NCBI GenBank assembly: GCA_017434775.1
Contig: JAFSGG010000066.1
Location: forward strand, 1 to 56,144
Reading direction: 5' to 3'
DNA length: 56,144 bases
DNA from: Clostridia bacterium
Lineage (GTDB): Bacteria; Bacillota; Clostridia; Christensenellales; Aristaeellaceae
The translations under genes and the position numbers were made by a program. Positions 34,901 to 43,376 of this stretch are shown here, one piece after another; the stretch's first letter is position 1, and each line of letters begins with the position of its first letter. The notes under the pieces are model-generated. The model was given only the letters and a program-made list of their open reading frames with translations, searched no databases and was not told the origin of the DNA.

Positions 34901-36328
34901 TTACAGATTATAATACTTGTCGAATTCGGCGGGATGGGGGATCTTGGCCATTTCGCTGCATTCAGCTCGCTTGGCCTTGATGAAGTTCTTCAGCAGCGCT
35001 TCGGGGAACACGCCGCCGGCGGTGAGGTAATCATGATCCTGTTCCAGGGCATCCAGGGCCTGATCCAGCGAGGTGGGCAGGTGATGGAGCTTGGCCTTTT
35101 CTTCATCGGAGAGGTGATACAGGTTCATATCATAGGGGCCCCAGCCGTTTTCGTGGGGATCGATCTGGTTCTTGATGCCGTCCAGGCCGGCCATCAGGAT
35201 GGCAGCGTAGCAGAAATAGGGATTGCAGGTGGCGTCGGGGTTGCGCAGTTCAAAACGGCGCTTGTCCGGCGTCTTGGCATAGGCCGGAATGCGGATCACG
35301 GCGCTGCGGTTGGAGGTGGCGTAGCCTACGGTGACGGGGGCTTCAAAGCCGGGCACCAGTCGCTTGAAGGAATTGGTGGAGGGGTTGGTGATGGCGCAAA
35401 GAGAAGCTATATGCTTCAGCAGGCCGCCCATGAACCAATGGGCTTCCTTGCTCAGCCGGGCATAATCATCATCGTTGCCGGCGAAAACGGGCTTGCCGTC
35501 TTTCTTCAAAAGCATATGCACGTGCATACCGTTGCCGGCTTCGCCGTAAACGGGTTTTGGCATGAAGGTGGCGGATTTGCCGTATTTCAGGGCGGTGTTG
35601 TGGATGATGTACTTGATCCACATGGTGGCATCGGCCATATGGCTCATTTTGCCCAGCTGGGGTTCAATTTCGAACTGGCCGGAAGCCGCCACTTCGGGAT
35701 GGTGGTAGTTGATTTCAATGCCGGCATCCTTCATGTGCAGGCACATTTCGCTGCGGCATTCGTAGGTGTCGTCAAAGGGCTTGGCGATGTGGTAATTCTT
35801 CTGCTTGGGAACCACCACGCCTCTTCCTTCCACGGCGCTGTTCCAGTAGGACTGCTTGGTGTCCAGGGAAACGCCGATGCTGTTGCCCTGCACTTCCCAG
35901 CCTACCTGATCAAACAGATAAAATTCAAATTCGGGCAGGATGTACATTTCGTCGGCAATGCCCAGATCCTTCATATACTGTTCGGCGGCCAGCACGATGT
36001 TCCGGGGGTACTGAGCCAGGGGGCGGTTTTCGGGGGTATCGATGATCATGGCGTTGCCGGTCATGGACAGGGTGGCAATCTGGCAGAAGGGATCGATTAC
36101 CGCAGTATCGGGATCGGGGATGAAGACCATATCGCTCTTTTCCACCACGGCATAGCCATAGTTGGAGGCATCAAAACCGATGCCGTTTTTCATGGTATCT
36201 TCGGAGAAGTTTTCGGCGGGGATGGTGACGTGGCGGTACTGGCCGTTGATGTCCACCATTTTGAAGTCCACCATTTTAATATCGTTTTCTTTGATCATGG
36301 AGAGGATATCCTGTACGGTTTTAGCCAT
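34901..36328 (-). CDS. glnA: Glutamine synthetase, type I
   Basis: A 475-residue GSI enzyme making glutamine from glutamate, ammonia and ATP. Visible: metal-site ILPEFEFYLFD near residue 130, NYHHPEVAASGQFEIEP near 205-221, GNGMHVHMLLKKDGKPVF near 265, the glutamate flap region ITNPSTNSFKRLVPGFEAPV and RNPDATCNPYFCYAAILMAGLDGI. Near residue 395 it has NLYHL where enteric GSI has the adenylylated Tyr of NLYDL; whether it is modified here is unknown. AAAGGAGG precedes the ATG; the promoter is at 36358-36386. It stands alone, with no glnR or glnB gene adjacent. Confidence 0.96.
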   Translation of the reverse strand: MAKTVQDILSMIKENDIKMVDFKMVDINGQYRHVTIPAENFSEDTMKNGIGFDASNYGYAVVEKSDMVFIPDPDTAVIDPFCQIATLSMTGNAMIIDTPENRPLAQYPRNIVLAAEQYMKDLGIADEMYILPEFEFYLFDQVGWEVQGNSIGVSLDTKQSYWNSAVEGRGVVVPKQKNYHIAKPFDDTYECRSEMCLHMKDAGIEINYHHPEVAASGQFEIEPQLGKMSHMADATMWIKYIIHNTALKYGKSATFMPKPVYGEAGNGMHVHMLLKKDGKPVFAGNDDDYARLSKEAHWFMGGLLKHIASLCAITNPSTNSFKRLVPGFEAPVTVGYATSNRSAVIRIPAYAKTPDKRRFELRNPDATCNPYFCYAAILMAGLDGIKNQIDPHENGWGPYDMNLYHLSDEEKAKLHHLPTSLDQALDALEQDHDYLTAGGVFPEALLKNFIKAKRAECSEMAKIPHPAEFDKYYNL

Positions 36329-36357
36329 GGTGCATGCCTCCTTTGATTATCTTTTAT

Positions 36358-36386
36358 AGCATACCAAATGATGGGATTGGTGTCAA
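36358..36386 (-). promoter_or_regulatory. Promoter of glnA
   Basis: Minus strand: TTGACA (36386 to 36381), 17-bp spacer, TATGCT (36363 to 36358), 29 bases before the ATG. The rest of the 311-base glnA-rplU spacer to 36480 is purine-rich with no other signal recognised. Confidence 0.85.
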
Positions 36387-36483
36387 TCGAGGAAGGGAAG
36401 GAGAAATACGGGAATCCTGTATTTTTCCTGCTTTCTTCGCGTGAAAAAAAGAAGAAAAAAGGGGGATTATTTTGGAAAAACGC

Positions 36484-36512
36484 TTGACAGCAAAAGGCTT
36501 TCGTGGTATTCT
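36484..36512 (+). promoter_or_regulatory. Promoter of the rplU-prp-rpmA operon
   Basis: TTGACA at 36484-36489, 17-bp spacer, TATTCT at 36507-36512; the transcript would start about 120 bases before rplU and include the leader. Confidence 0.85.
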
Positions 36513-36514
36513 TC

Positions 36515-36628
36515 TTTGGTAAGCCGCTCGGAAGGGGCTCCTAAACGCATGCCCATCGGGCATGGGCCCATGGCTGAAAAATGCCAACCATCCTTCCTTG
36601 GGATCTTCCGGCGAGTAAAAAATAGGAG
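36515..36628 (+). ncRNA. Ribosomal protein L21 leader RNA
   Basis: The untranslated leader of rplU contains TTGGTAAGCCGCTC followed by a strong hairpin CATGCCC-ATC-GGGCATG (about 36549-36565) and CATGGCTG, then an AGGAGG site. Placement and the CATG-rich hairpin resemble the Firmicute L21 leader, through which L21 represses its own operon. Assigned from memory of that motif; a covariance-model search would decide. Confidence 0.6.
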
Positions 36629-36639
36629 GTGCTGCCAAA

Positions 36640-36945
36640 ATGTATGCTATCATCGCTACCGGCGGCAAACAGTACCGGGTGTCTGAGGGTGACACCATCT
36701 ACATCGAAAAGCTTGACAACGAAGTGGGCGACATCGTATCCTTCCCCGTCATGATGCTTTCCGGCGAAACCATCGAAGTGGGCTCTCCCTACATCGAAGG
36801 CGCCACCGTGACCGGCAAGATCGTTCGCCATGGCAAGGGCGAAAAGATTATCGTCTTCAAGTACAAGAGCAAGAAGAACTATCGCCGCAAGGCTGGCCAT
36901 CGTCAGCCCTTCACCCAGGTGGAAATCACCGGCGTGAACGCCTGA
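36640..36945 (+). CDS. rplU: 50S ribosomal protein L21
   Basis: A 101-residue protein of the large subunit that contacts 23S r[28 protein letters not shown] at the start and [25 protein letters not shown] near the end are the family hallmarks. TAGGAGG stands about 9 bases before the ATG. It is followed after 2 bases by prp and then rpmA, the standard Firmicute order. Confidence 0.98.
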   Translation: MYAIIATGGKQYRVSEGDTIYIEKLDNEVGDIVSFPVMMLSGETIEVGSPYIEGATVTGKIVRHGKGEKIIVFKYKSKKNYRRKAGHRQPFTQVEITGVNA

Positions 36946-36947
36946 AG

Positions 36948-37259
36948 ATGATCCGCATCAGCATCACAAAAACGGCAGGGGAGATCACGTCTCTTGTTTG
37001 CCGGGGCCATGCGGGCTATGCCGAAGAGGGCCATGATATCGTTTGTGCAGCGGTATCGGTGCTGGCTTTCACCTGTGCCAATGCGCTGGAAAGCGTGGCA
37101 GGGGTTCAGGCAAAAGTGGAAGAAAAGGATGGGTTCCTGTCCATATTCCTTCCCGAAAATGCCGGGCATGATGCACAGACGGTAATGAACACCGTGCTCC
37201 AGGGCTTTCGTGATTTGTGCGATGCGTATCCTAAGTATCTTCAGCTCAAAGAAAACTGA
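36948..37259 (+). CDS. prp: Ribosomal-processing cysteine protease Prp
   Basis: A 103-residue protease that trims the N-terminal extension of L27. The catalytic pair is in CRGHAGYAEEGHDIVCAAVSVLAF: His of RGHAGY near residue 21 and Cys of DIVCAAVS near 33. Location between rplU and rpmA and the cleavable L27 leader encoded next support the call. Confidence 0.95.
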   Translation: MIRISITKTAGEITSLVCRGHAGYAEEGHDIVCAAVSVLAFTCANALESVAGVQAKVEEKDGFLSIFLPENAGHDAQTVMNTVLQGFRDLCDAYPKYLQLKEN

Positions 37260-37277
37260 TAATTGGAGGAAGCAACC

Positions 37278-37577
37278 ATGTTGAAGCTTAATCTGCAGCT
37301 TTTCGCCCATAAAAAAGGTATGGGCTCCACCCGTAACGGCCGCGACAGCGAAAGCAAGCGTCTTGGCCCGAAGCGTGCCGATGGTCAGTTCGTTCTGGCC
37401 GGCAATATCCTGGTCCGTCAGCGCGGCACCAAAGTGCATCCCGGCCTGAATGTGGGCATCGGCAAGGACGATACCCTGTTCGCCAAGGTGGACGGTATCA
37501 TGCGCTTCGAACGCAAGGGTAAGTTCGACAAGCAGGTGAGTGTGCATCCCGTTGTGACGGAAGCTGCCGCTCAGTAA
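37278..37577 (+). CDS. rpmA: 50S ribosomal protein L27 with Prp-cleavable leader
   Basis: A 99-residue precursor. The first ten residues [10 protein letters not shown] form the extension that Prp removes before [14 protein letters not shown], exposing the mature N-terminus that reaches the peptidyl-transferase centre. [40 protein letters not shown] is the conserved body. The ATG at 37278 has TTGGAGGA upstream; the frame's earlier codons belong to that ribosome-binding region. A terminator follows at 37594. Confidence 0.97.
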   Translation: MLKLNLQLFAHKKGMGSTRNGRDSESKRLGPKRADGQFVLAGNILVRQRGTKVHPGLNVGIGKDDTLFAKVDGIMRFERKGKFDKQVSVHPVVTEAAAQ

Positions 37578-37593
37578 AAAGAACCGGTACACG

Positions 37594-37630
37594 AGGGGCT
37601 GTTTCGCAAAAACGAAGCAGCCCCTTTCTG
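37594..37630 (+). terminator. Terminator of the L21-L27 operon
   Basis: AGGGGCTGTTTCG and its near-complement CGAAGCAGCCCCT around a CAAAAA loop, followed by TTCTGTTTATTTT. Confidence 0.85.
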
Positions 37631-37654
37631 TTTATTTTGGAGGAGGCGATTTGT

Positions 37655-38689
37655 ATGCGTCTGGAAACGGAACGGCTGATCCTGCGGCCCTTTACCTGGG
37701 CGGATTATGACGTGGCTTATGCCATTGCCGCAGATCCGGATACCACCCGGTATCTGTACTGGTGGGGGAACCATGGCTCCACGCCGGATGGGGATGCAAA
37801 GCGCTTCCTGGAAAGGGTCACCGCAGGATGGGAAAAAAAGCCCGTGATGGCCCGGGAATTTGCCTTGGTTTTGAAGGAAACCGGCGAAGTCATCGGCGAC
37901 GGCAGCATTGAGGAACTGGGCGACGGTGCGGCGGAAATCGGCTGGATCTTGCTGCCTGAGTATCGCGGCAAAGGCTACGTGACAGAAATGGCACGGGAAC
38001 TGGTGCGCTTTGGTTTTGAAGAAAGAGGTGTGCAGAAAATAATTGCCACCTGCGATGCCCGGAACCAGAAAAGCCGGAATGTAATGGAGCGGTTGATGAT
38101 GCAGCCGGCAAGCATCAATTATGGCGTGCGCCCCATGAAGGATATTGACGGCGTGCCCGGGGATGAAATGATCTATGCCCTGACGAATGAGCAGTATGAT
38201 GGATGGCAGGATGCAGCGAAAATGGAAAAGCTGCCCTGTGAATTCAATGGCTTTATGGATTTACCGGATTTGACAGACGGCGAACTGCGGCTTATCTGCT
38301 TTCGGAAGGATCCGGCGGACCCGGTGAAAAGATGGGTGCCTGCCTATCATTTCTATATTACCAAAGGCAGCGAAAAAGTGGGGCGCATCAGCCTGCGGGT
38401 GGGTTATTGCCCCGGGCTGTATGTGGGCGGCAATATTGGTTACGGTGTGGATGAACAATACCGGGGCCGGGGCTATGCCGCACGTGCCTGCAAACTGCTT
38501 TTGCCTGTGCTGAAATATCACAAAATGCCGGTGGCGCTGATCACCAACGATATCAACAACACGGCTTCCCGCCGGGTGTGTGAGAAACTGGGGCTGCGCT
38601 TTGTTCGGCAGATGGATATACCCATGGAAAATGATATGTATAAAAACGGCACGCACCGGGCCAATATTTACGCCATGGAGGTCAAATAA
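37655..38689 (+). CDS. Tandem GNAT acetyltransferase
   Basis: A 344-residue protein with two acetyltransferase domains. Residues 1-165 are RimJ/RimL-like (LETERLILRPFTWADYDVAYAIAADPDTTRYLYWWG; IGWILLPEYRGKGYVTEMARELV; ARNQKSRNVMERLMM). Residues 190-344 form a second GNAT domain with YGVDEQYRGRGYAARACKLLLPVLK and ITNDINNTASRRVCEKLGLRF. Both acetyl-CoA loops look intact. GGAGGAGG stands 8 bases before the ATG at 37655. It shares one base (TAATG) with the Nudix gene that follows and starts a run through 40804. Confidence 0.88.
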   Translation: MRLETERLILRPFTWADYDVAYAIAADPDTTRYLYWWGNHGSTPDGDAKRFLERVTAGWEKKPVMAREFALVLKETGEVIGDGSIEELGDGAAEIGWILLPEYRGKGYVTEMARELVRFGFEERGVQKIIATCDARNQKSRNVMERLMMQPASINYGVRPMKDIDGVPGDEMIYALTNEQYDGWQDAAKMEKLPCEFNGFMDLPDLTDGELRLICFRKDPADPVKRWVPAYHFYITKGSEKVGRISLRVGYCPGLYVGGNIGYGVDEQYRGRGYAARACKLLLPVLKYHKMPVALITNDINNTASRRVCEKLGLRFVRQMDIPMENDMYKNGTHRANIYAMEVK

Positions 38690-39165
38690 TGGGTTACATA
38701 ATGGACTTGCGGCAGGTAGTGGGCCATCGGAAATTATTGATGCCCGGTGCCGGTGTGTTTCCCATCCGGGATGGCCGGGTGCTTCTGCAAAGGCGGAAGG
38801 ATAACGGCCTGTGGGCGGATCACGGCGGCGCGGTGGAACTGAGCGAAAAGGTGGAAGATGCCGCCCGGCGCGAAATGCTGGAGGAAACGGGATTGATAGC
38901 CGGTGAACTGGCGTTGCTTGGCATCTATTCCGGCCCGGAAATGGATCATGTGTACCCCAATGGGGATGAAGTTTCCATCATCGGTATTTTTTATACCTGC
39001 GAGGATTTTACCGGCACGGTAAAATTGCAGGCGGAAGAAGTGACGGAACTGCAATGGTTTCCCCTGGATGGGTTGCCTTCGGCGGAGGAGATTTCCCCTG
39101 TATCCCGGCAGCCGCTGTATGATGCGGCAAAGAAATACCTGAATTTACAGAAAAACGAGGGTTAA
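38689..39165 (+). CDS. Nudix hydrolase
   Basis: A 158-residue Nudix enzyme that hydrolyses a nucleoside diphosphate linked to another moiety. The box GAVELSEKVEDAARREMLEETGL matches Gx5Ex7REUxEExGU at every fixed position (about residues 45-67). The substrate is not evident. The start overlaps the previous stop by one base. Confidence 0.9.
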   Translation: MGYIMDLRQVVGHRKLLMPGAGVFPIRDGRVLLQRRKDNGLWADHGGAVELSEKVEDAARREMLEETGLIAGELALLGIYSGPEMDHVYPNGDEVSIIGIFYTCEDFTGTVKLQAEEVTELQWFPLDGLPSAEEISPVSRQPLYDAAKKYLNLQKNEG

Positions 39166-39169
39166 TCCT

Positions 39170-39850
39170 GTGATTGGTACGCTGGTAAATGTGGCGGCGG
39201 TGATTGTGGGCTCCTTGATCGGCCTGCTGCTGCGCAAAGGGTTTCCGGAAAAAATGAAAAGCACGGTGACGACCGGCATGGGGCTTTGCACCATGATCAT
39301 CGGTATTCAGAGTGCGTTTGAAACGAAAAATGTGCTGATCATGATTCTGTCGGTGGTGATCGGCAGCATCATTGGTGTGGCGCTGAAGATTGAATACAGG
39401 CTGGATAAACTGGGCCAGTCTTTGCAGAACCGCTTTTCCGGCAAGGATGACAGCGGCAATTTTGCCAAGGGCTTTGTGACAGCCACGCTGATTTACTGTG
39501 TAGGCGCCATGGCTATTATGGGTAGCATTGAATCGGGGCTGCGGAACGAGCACGGTACCCTCTTTGCCAAGTCCATCCTGGACGGAGTGCTCAGCATTTC
39601 TCTGGCCAGCACCATGGGCATTGGGGTTATGTTTTCGGCCATTCCGGTGTTCATTTATCAGGGCGGCATTGCCCTGCTGGCTCAGACGGTGGAGCCGCTG
39701 CTGACGGAAGCGGTGGTGGCAGAAATGAGTGCTGCCGGCGGTGTGCTGATCCTTGGCGTAGGTTTAAATTTGTTCCGGAAGGAGCATATTCCGGTAGGGG
39801 ATATGCTGCCGGCTATTTTCCTGCCGCTGATATTGACTTTGTTTATGTGA
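39170..39850 (+). CDS. DUF554 family membrane protein
   Basis: A 226-residue membrane protein with about six to seven helices, beginning MIGTLVNVAAVIVGSLIGLLLRKG and including CTMIIGIQSAFETKNVLIMILSVVIGSIIGVALKIE and FVTATLIYCVGAMAIMGSIESGL, patterns of DUF554. The family is annotated as possible transporters without experimental function known to me. Start codon GTG, 4 bases after the Nudix stop. Confidence 0.88.
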   Translation: MIGTLVNVAAVIVGSLIGLLLRKGFPEKMKSTVTTGMGLCTMIIGIQSAFETKNVLIMILSVVIGSIIGVALKIEYRLDKLGQSLQNRFSGKDDSGNFAKGFVTATLIYCVGAMAIMGSIESGLRNEHGTLFAKSILDGVLSISLASTMGIGVMFSAIPVFIYQGGIALLAQTVEPLLTEAVVAEMSAAGGVLILGVGLNLFRKEHIPVGDMLPAIFLPLILTLFM

Positions 39851-39851
39851 T

Positions 39852-40292
39852 ATGAAGATCATTATTGAAAAGAAAAAGAGAAAACTGGTCGTGATGGAGC
39901 AGGAACAAGTACTATTTTGCTGCTCGGTTGCGTTGGGCTTTGCGCCGGTGGGGAACAAGGAAAAAGAAGGGGACGGCAAAACCCCGGAAGGCCGTTATTT
40001 CGTCTGCCTGAAAAAGAGAGGCAAGTATGGCCCCAGCCTTGGCATCAGTTATCCTTCCGCTTCCGATGCCCTGCGTTTGGGTACGGATGAAAACTTGCTG
40101 CAATGCATCCGGGAAAAGGAAGCCCAGGGCGTACGTCCGCCCTGGGGAAGCTTTATGGGCGGCGAAATCTACATCCACGGCGGCGGTACGGAAACGGATT
40201 GGACGGCCGGGTGCATTGCCCTTGAAGATGCGGATGCGGAAACGCTGTATGCATTATGCGAAGAAGGAACCGAAGTGGTCATTTTGCCCTGA
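39852..40292 (+). CDS. L,D-transpeptidase (YkuD) domain protein
   Basis: A 146-residue YkuD domain. The active-site region is IYIHGGGTETDWTAGCIALEDADAE with His109 and nucleophile Cys121; TAGC replaces the more common SHGC. GNKEKEGDGKTPEGRYFVC near residues 34-52 is also typical. L,D-transpeptidases cross-link peptidoglycan outside the membrane, yet no signal peptide or helix is present, so either it is exported unconventionally or it has another role. It starts one base after the DUF554 gene. Confidence 0.88.
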   Translation: MKIIIEKKKRKLVVMEQEQVLFCCSVALGFAPVGNKEKEGDGKTPEGRYFVCLKKRGKYGPSLGISYPSASDALRLGTDENLLQCIREKEAQGVRPPWGSFMGGEIYIHGGGTETDWTAGCIALEDADAETLYALCEEGTEVVILP

Positions 40293-40303
40293 CGGAGGGA
40301 AAC

Positions 40304-40804
40304 ATGATGGAAATCTGGGATGCTTATTATGCGGATGGAACCAAGGCAGGAATTGATCTGGTACGCGGAAAGCCGTTGCCGGAAGGGCTATATCATCTGG
40401 TGAGCGAAGTGCTGGTGCGGCATGAGGAGGGGGATTACCTGTTGATGCAGCGTTCCTTTGACAAGCCCAATTACCCCGGTTTCTGGGAAGCCACAGCCGG
40501 CGGTTCTGCCCTGAAAGGGGAAGATGCCCTTTCCTGTGCCATCCGGGAAACAAGGGAAGAAACGGGCATTGCAAATGGAAAAATGGTGCCCATCGGCATC
40601 TATTCCTCCCACGATACCCATTACCATTCCTTCCTCTGCTTAACGGACGCTGCCAAGGATTCCGTCACCTGCCAGCAGGGAGAAACCATGGGTTACCGCT
40701 GGCTGACGGAAGCGGAATTCATGGCTTTTGTGCAATCCGACATGATCCCCATGCAGAAAAAGCGGCTGATGCCCTGGCTGGAAAAGATGGGGTATCTGAA
40801 GTGA
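40304..40804 (+). CDS. Nudix hydrolase (IPP-isomerase-like subgroup)
   Basis: A 166-residue Nudix protein. The box GSALKGEDALSCAIRETREETGI fits the consensus (REx2EExG near residues 84-98). The N-terminus MMEIWDAYYADGTKAGIDLVRGKPLPEGLYHLVSEVLV is typical of the YfcD/IDI-like subgroup. GGAGGG lies 5 or 8 bases before two adjacent ATGs (40304, 40307); the first is given. It ends the run begun at 37655. Confidence 0.88.
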   Translation: MMEIWDAYYADGTKAGIDLVRGKPLPEGLYHLVSEVLVRHEEGDYLLMQRSFDKPNYPGFWEATAGGSALKGEDALSCAIRETREETGIANGKMVPIGIYSSHDTHYHSFLCLTDAAKDSVTCQQGETMGYRWLTEAEFMAFVQSDMIPMQKKRLMPWLEKMGYLK

Positions 40805-41278
40805 AACTGGATTGAAGCCGAGCCGAAGCTGAAACGAAGCAGGGGGCTTCTCGCCCCCTGTACCCCCCGGCAGGGGGATTCCCCCTGCACCCACCCCTGC
40901 GACGAAGGAAAAGGGGGATTCGATCTGTTTTCCGCATGTTGCTTAGAGAATGAAAGAAAATAAGCCCACAGGCGCAATGAAAACAATGAAAAAACCGGAG
41001 GGAAAGCAAGCTTTCCCATCCGGTCTTTTTTCATGTTTTCCCCGGATGCACAGCATCCGGTTGGCGGCATTCTGCCGCCCCGCCGTGGGCGTGCACCGGT
41101 TGCACGGCGTACATGCAGCCTTCCTGTTGTCATTTTTTGCAGGAAGGTCTTGCGTGGTGCTTTGGTACACCGGAAGATTGTTTGTGTGAAACACATTGCA
41201 ATATCCGGTGCCGGGTGCAGGGACAATGTCCCTGCTGGGGGTGGAGGGGGCAAAGCCCCTCCAGGGTTCCCCGTTATA
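40805..41278. repeat. Hairpin-rich intergenic region
   Basis: 474 bases without a credible gene. Clear stems: 40840-40860 (CAGGGGGC), 40870-40888 (GCAGGGGG), 40994-41024 (terminator), 41042-41060 (CCGGATGC), 41063-41079 (GGCGGCA), 41090-41106 (CGTGCA), 41119-41147 (CCTTCCTG), 41217-41235 (GCAGGGAC) and 41243-41262 (GGAGGGG). The last two, read on the minus strand, have the GGAGGGGCTTTGCCCCTCC and GCAGGGACATTGTCCCTGC form of short palindromes that recur between genes in related Clostridia. Probably a cluster of repetitive palindromes plus one terminator. Confidence 0.7.
40994..41031 (+). terminator. Terminator in the hairpin-rich spacer
   Basis: ACCGGA-GGGAAAG and CTTTCCC-A-TCCGGT (one bulged A) around a CAAG loop, followed by CTTTTTTC. 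It is 190 bases after the Nudix stop and is the only stem here with a T-run. Confidence 0.75.
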
Positions 41279-42076
41279 TTACTTGATAAACTTCACGTAA
41301 AACAGCCGGGTTTCTGGCAGGAAGCCGCTGCTTTTGATGGTGGGGATGCTTTCCTTATTGCCATACCAGCAGCCGGCCACCGGGGTTTTGCCTTCGTCCA
41401 GCACGGTTTGGGCTAGATGGATCAGCAGGCTTCTGCCCACACCCTTCCGGCGGTGTGGAGGCAGGGTGAAATTGCCGATGTCCATGCGGCTTTCATCGCC
41501 CAGCACCGGGAAAATGGAACCGTAGCCCAATGTTTCGCCGTCCTTTTTCAGGGCGAAATAGCGGAAGGCAGGGTTATCAAAGCAGCCGTCCCATTGCTTG
41601 TCTGTCAGGCCGTTCATTTCCTCGTATTCTGAAGGCTGAACCGGTACCAGGCATTCCCGGCCAAATTCTGCCGGACGGGCAGGGGGACCATAGGTGAAGT
41701 TATAAGCCTGCATCACGAAGGCCGTTCCCAGCGCATGCATCTTTTCAAAGGCCAGTGCTACCAGAGGTGCGTCATTGGAGGCTACCAGGGCGGCCGTGAC
41801 GTTGAATTCTGTCACAATGCGGGAAAACAAATCCTGCGCACAGGCAGTATACGCTTTTTCCAGATAGAAGCCGGTGAGCATTTTGCCGCCGTCCCATCCA
41901 TCCGAAAGGGCAAAGAAACCGGAAGCATGGCCGTCTGTTTCCATTCGGTAGGGCGTGGCACCAAAGAGCAGATCGGCGTGGAAGCCGTCGGTTTTTCCTT
42001 GAAGCATATCCAGGTACGCTTTTTTCATATCCGTGATGGAGGCCCAGTTTGTTTCTGTAAATACCATAGGTTTCAT
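41279..42076 (-). CDS. GNAT family N-acetyltransferase
   Basis: A 265-residue protein. The C-terminal 100 residues are the recognisable GNAT part: IGNFTLPPHRRKGVGRSLLIHLAQTVLDEG (acetyl-CoA loop RRKGVG) and GNKESIPTIKSSGF. The N-terminal 150 residues, including FSRIVTEFNVTAALVASNDAPLVALAFEKM, may be a second, diverged GNAT half. AAAGGA lies about 12 bases before the ATG. It is isolated between two spacers; substrate unknown. Confidence 0.8.
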   Translation of the reverse strand: MKPMVFTETNWASITDMKKAYLDMLQGKTDGFHADLLFGATPYRMETDGHASGFFALSDGWDGGKMLTGFYLEKAYTACAQDLFSRIVTEFNVTAALVASNDAPLVALAFEKMHALGTAFVMQAYNFTYGPPARPAEFGRECLVPVQPSEYEEMNGLTDKQWDGCFDNPAFRYFALKKDGETLGYGSIFPVLGDESRMDIGNFTLPPHRRKGVGRSLLIHLAQTVLDEGKTPVAGCWYGNKESIPTIKSSGFLPETRLFYVKFIK

Positions 42077-42219
42077 GATTCAATCATCCTTTTCCGGCAG
42101 GGGAAATGATTGTTTATTCGGCGCTTTCCCGTGCCTGTATTGCGCCGCTTTTCTTCACGGCTGCAATCATTACAAGCCACCCCTTTCTTCTTTGGATTGG
42201 CGGTTATGCCGCATAAACA

Positions 42220-42249
42220 AAAGGCCGACGGAGAAAACCATCGGCCTTT
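42220..42249 (-). terminator. Terminator after CD1247-like gene
   Basis: On the minus strand, AAAGGCCGA and TCGGCCTTT form a 9-bp stem with a 12-nt loop, followed by TGTTTATG. It lies 12 bases after the stop codon. Confidence 0.75.
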
Positions 42250-42261
42250 GTTTGCTGAAAA

Positions 42262-42732
42262 TTATTCTTCGTCCGGCGTTTCGGGGAAGAGGGGGTTGTG
42301 GCAGCTGGGGCAGAGATAATCTTCATCGAAGTCGAAAGAATCCACTTCGAAGGTCATTTCTTCGCCGCAGTGGGGGCAGACGTATTCAACGATGCTGTCG
42401 TCTTCATCGTCGTCATCGTCTTCACAGCCGCAATGGCAGTGATGATGGCCGCATTCGCATTCTTCATCATCGTCATCGCCGCAGCAGCCGCAGCCGCATT
42501 CATCTTCTTCGCCGTAGATGAGGTCTTCCATATCGCTCAGGTCATGATCGATGGAATCCACGTATTCGTCCAGCTCGTCCAGGCTGTTTTGCATTTCGTC
42601 CATTTCGGCAGCCATATCGGACAAGAGTTCCAGCATCTTTTCGATGATTTTGCCTTCGTTGGTTTCGGTATCCAGCTTCATGCCTTCGGCCAGACCCTTG
42701 ATGTAAGACACGCGGTCAGAAAGAGTGCTCAT
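42262..42732 (-). CDS. CD1247 N-terminal-domain protein with Cys/His metal-binding tail
   Basis: A 156-residue protein. Residues 1-75 (DRVSYIKGLAEGMKL... LDELDEYVDSIDHDLSDMED) match the conserved CD1247-type helical domain of Clostridia, with coiled-coil character. Residues 76-112 are a striking run of Cys, His, Asp and Glu (CGCGCCGDDDDEECECGHHH), and 115-150 hold a two-CxxC zinc ribbon (VCPHCGEEM ... LCPSCHNPL). The tail suggests binding of zinc or another metal. Function of the family is unknown. It sits 34 bases downstream of efp and may be co-transcribed with it. Confidence 0.82.
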   Translation of the reverse strand: MSTLSDRVSYIKGLAEGMKLDTETNEGKIIEKMLELLSDMAAEMDEMQNSLDELDEYVDSIDHDLSDMEDLIYGEEDECGCGCCGDDDDEECECGHHHCHCGCEDDDDDEDDSIVEYVCPHCGEEMTFEVDSFDFDEDYLCPSCHNPLFPETPDEE

Positions 42733-42766
42733 GGAATAAAATCCTCCTTATTCCTTTGAGGGGAAA

Positions 42767-43324
42767 TTAAGCGCGGCTCAGGTATTCGCCGGTGCGGGTA
42801 TCGATCTTGATGACGTCGCCGATGTTGATGAACAGGGGCACCTGAATTTCGAAGCCGGTTTCGGTGGTGGCGGGCTTGAAGTTGTTGGTAGCGGTATCGC
42901 CCTTGAAGCCGGGTTCGGTGTGGGTGATTTCCAATTCAACAAAGTTGGGGGCTTCCACGGAGAAGGCCTGGCCCTTGAAGTAGCGGATGGTCACATTGGT
43001 GTTTTCCTTGACGAACTGGATGGCTTCTTCCACAGCATCCTTGCCCAGGGGCATCTGTTCGTAGGTTTCGGGATCCATGAAGTAGTACAGGTCGCCGTCA
43101 TTGTACAGGTACTGCATTTCCTTGGTTTCGATGATGGCGCGGGGCATTTTGTCGGTGGGGTTGAAGGTGCGTTCAACCACAGCGCCGGTCATGATGTTCT
43201 TGATCTTGGTACGCACAAAAGCGGCGCCCTTGCCGGGCTTAACGTGCTGGAAGTCAACGATGTTCCAAACGCCGCCTTCCCATTCGATGGTGATGCCTTT
43301 TCTGAAATCGCCAGCAGTGATCAT
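42767..43324 (-). CDS. efp: Elongation factor P
   Basis: A 185-residue three-domain EF-P that relieves ribosome stalling at proline runs. [40 protein letters not shown] gives the modifiable Lys32 at the tip of domain I (PGKGA). C-terminal [21 protein letters not shown] is canonical. The ATG at 43324 has GGAGG 8 bases upstream. It follows the frameshifted Xaa-Pro peptidase, a neighbour it commonly has in Firmicutes. Confidence 0.96.
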   Translation of the reverse strand: MITAGDFRKGITIEWEGGVWNIVDFQHVKPGKGAAFVRTKIKNIMTGAVVERTFNPTDKMPRAIIETKEMQYLYNDGDLYYFMDPETYEQMPLGKDAVEEAIQFVKENTNVTIRYFKGQAFSVEAPNFVELEITHTEPGFKGDTATNNFKPATTETGFEIQVPLFINIGDVIKIDTRTGEYLSRA

Positions 43325-43376
43325 GTGAAATTCCTCCAATTTTTTATTGTGTTGTATATTTGCATAAGGGAGCCGA

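Noticed and set aside
34901-36328. Adenylylation-type regulation of glutamine synthetase
   Set aside because: A tyrosine is present at the usual place (NLYHL), but no adenylyltransferase gene is in the window and Firmicute enzymes are usually feedback-controlled.
36387-36480. Possible extra small RNA between glnA and the L21 leader
   Set aside because: Only a weak AATAC/GTATT stem was seen, without its own promoter; not enough to call.
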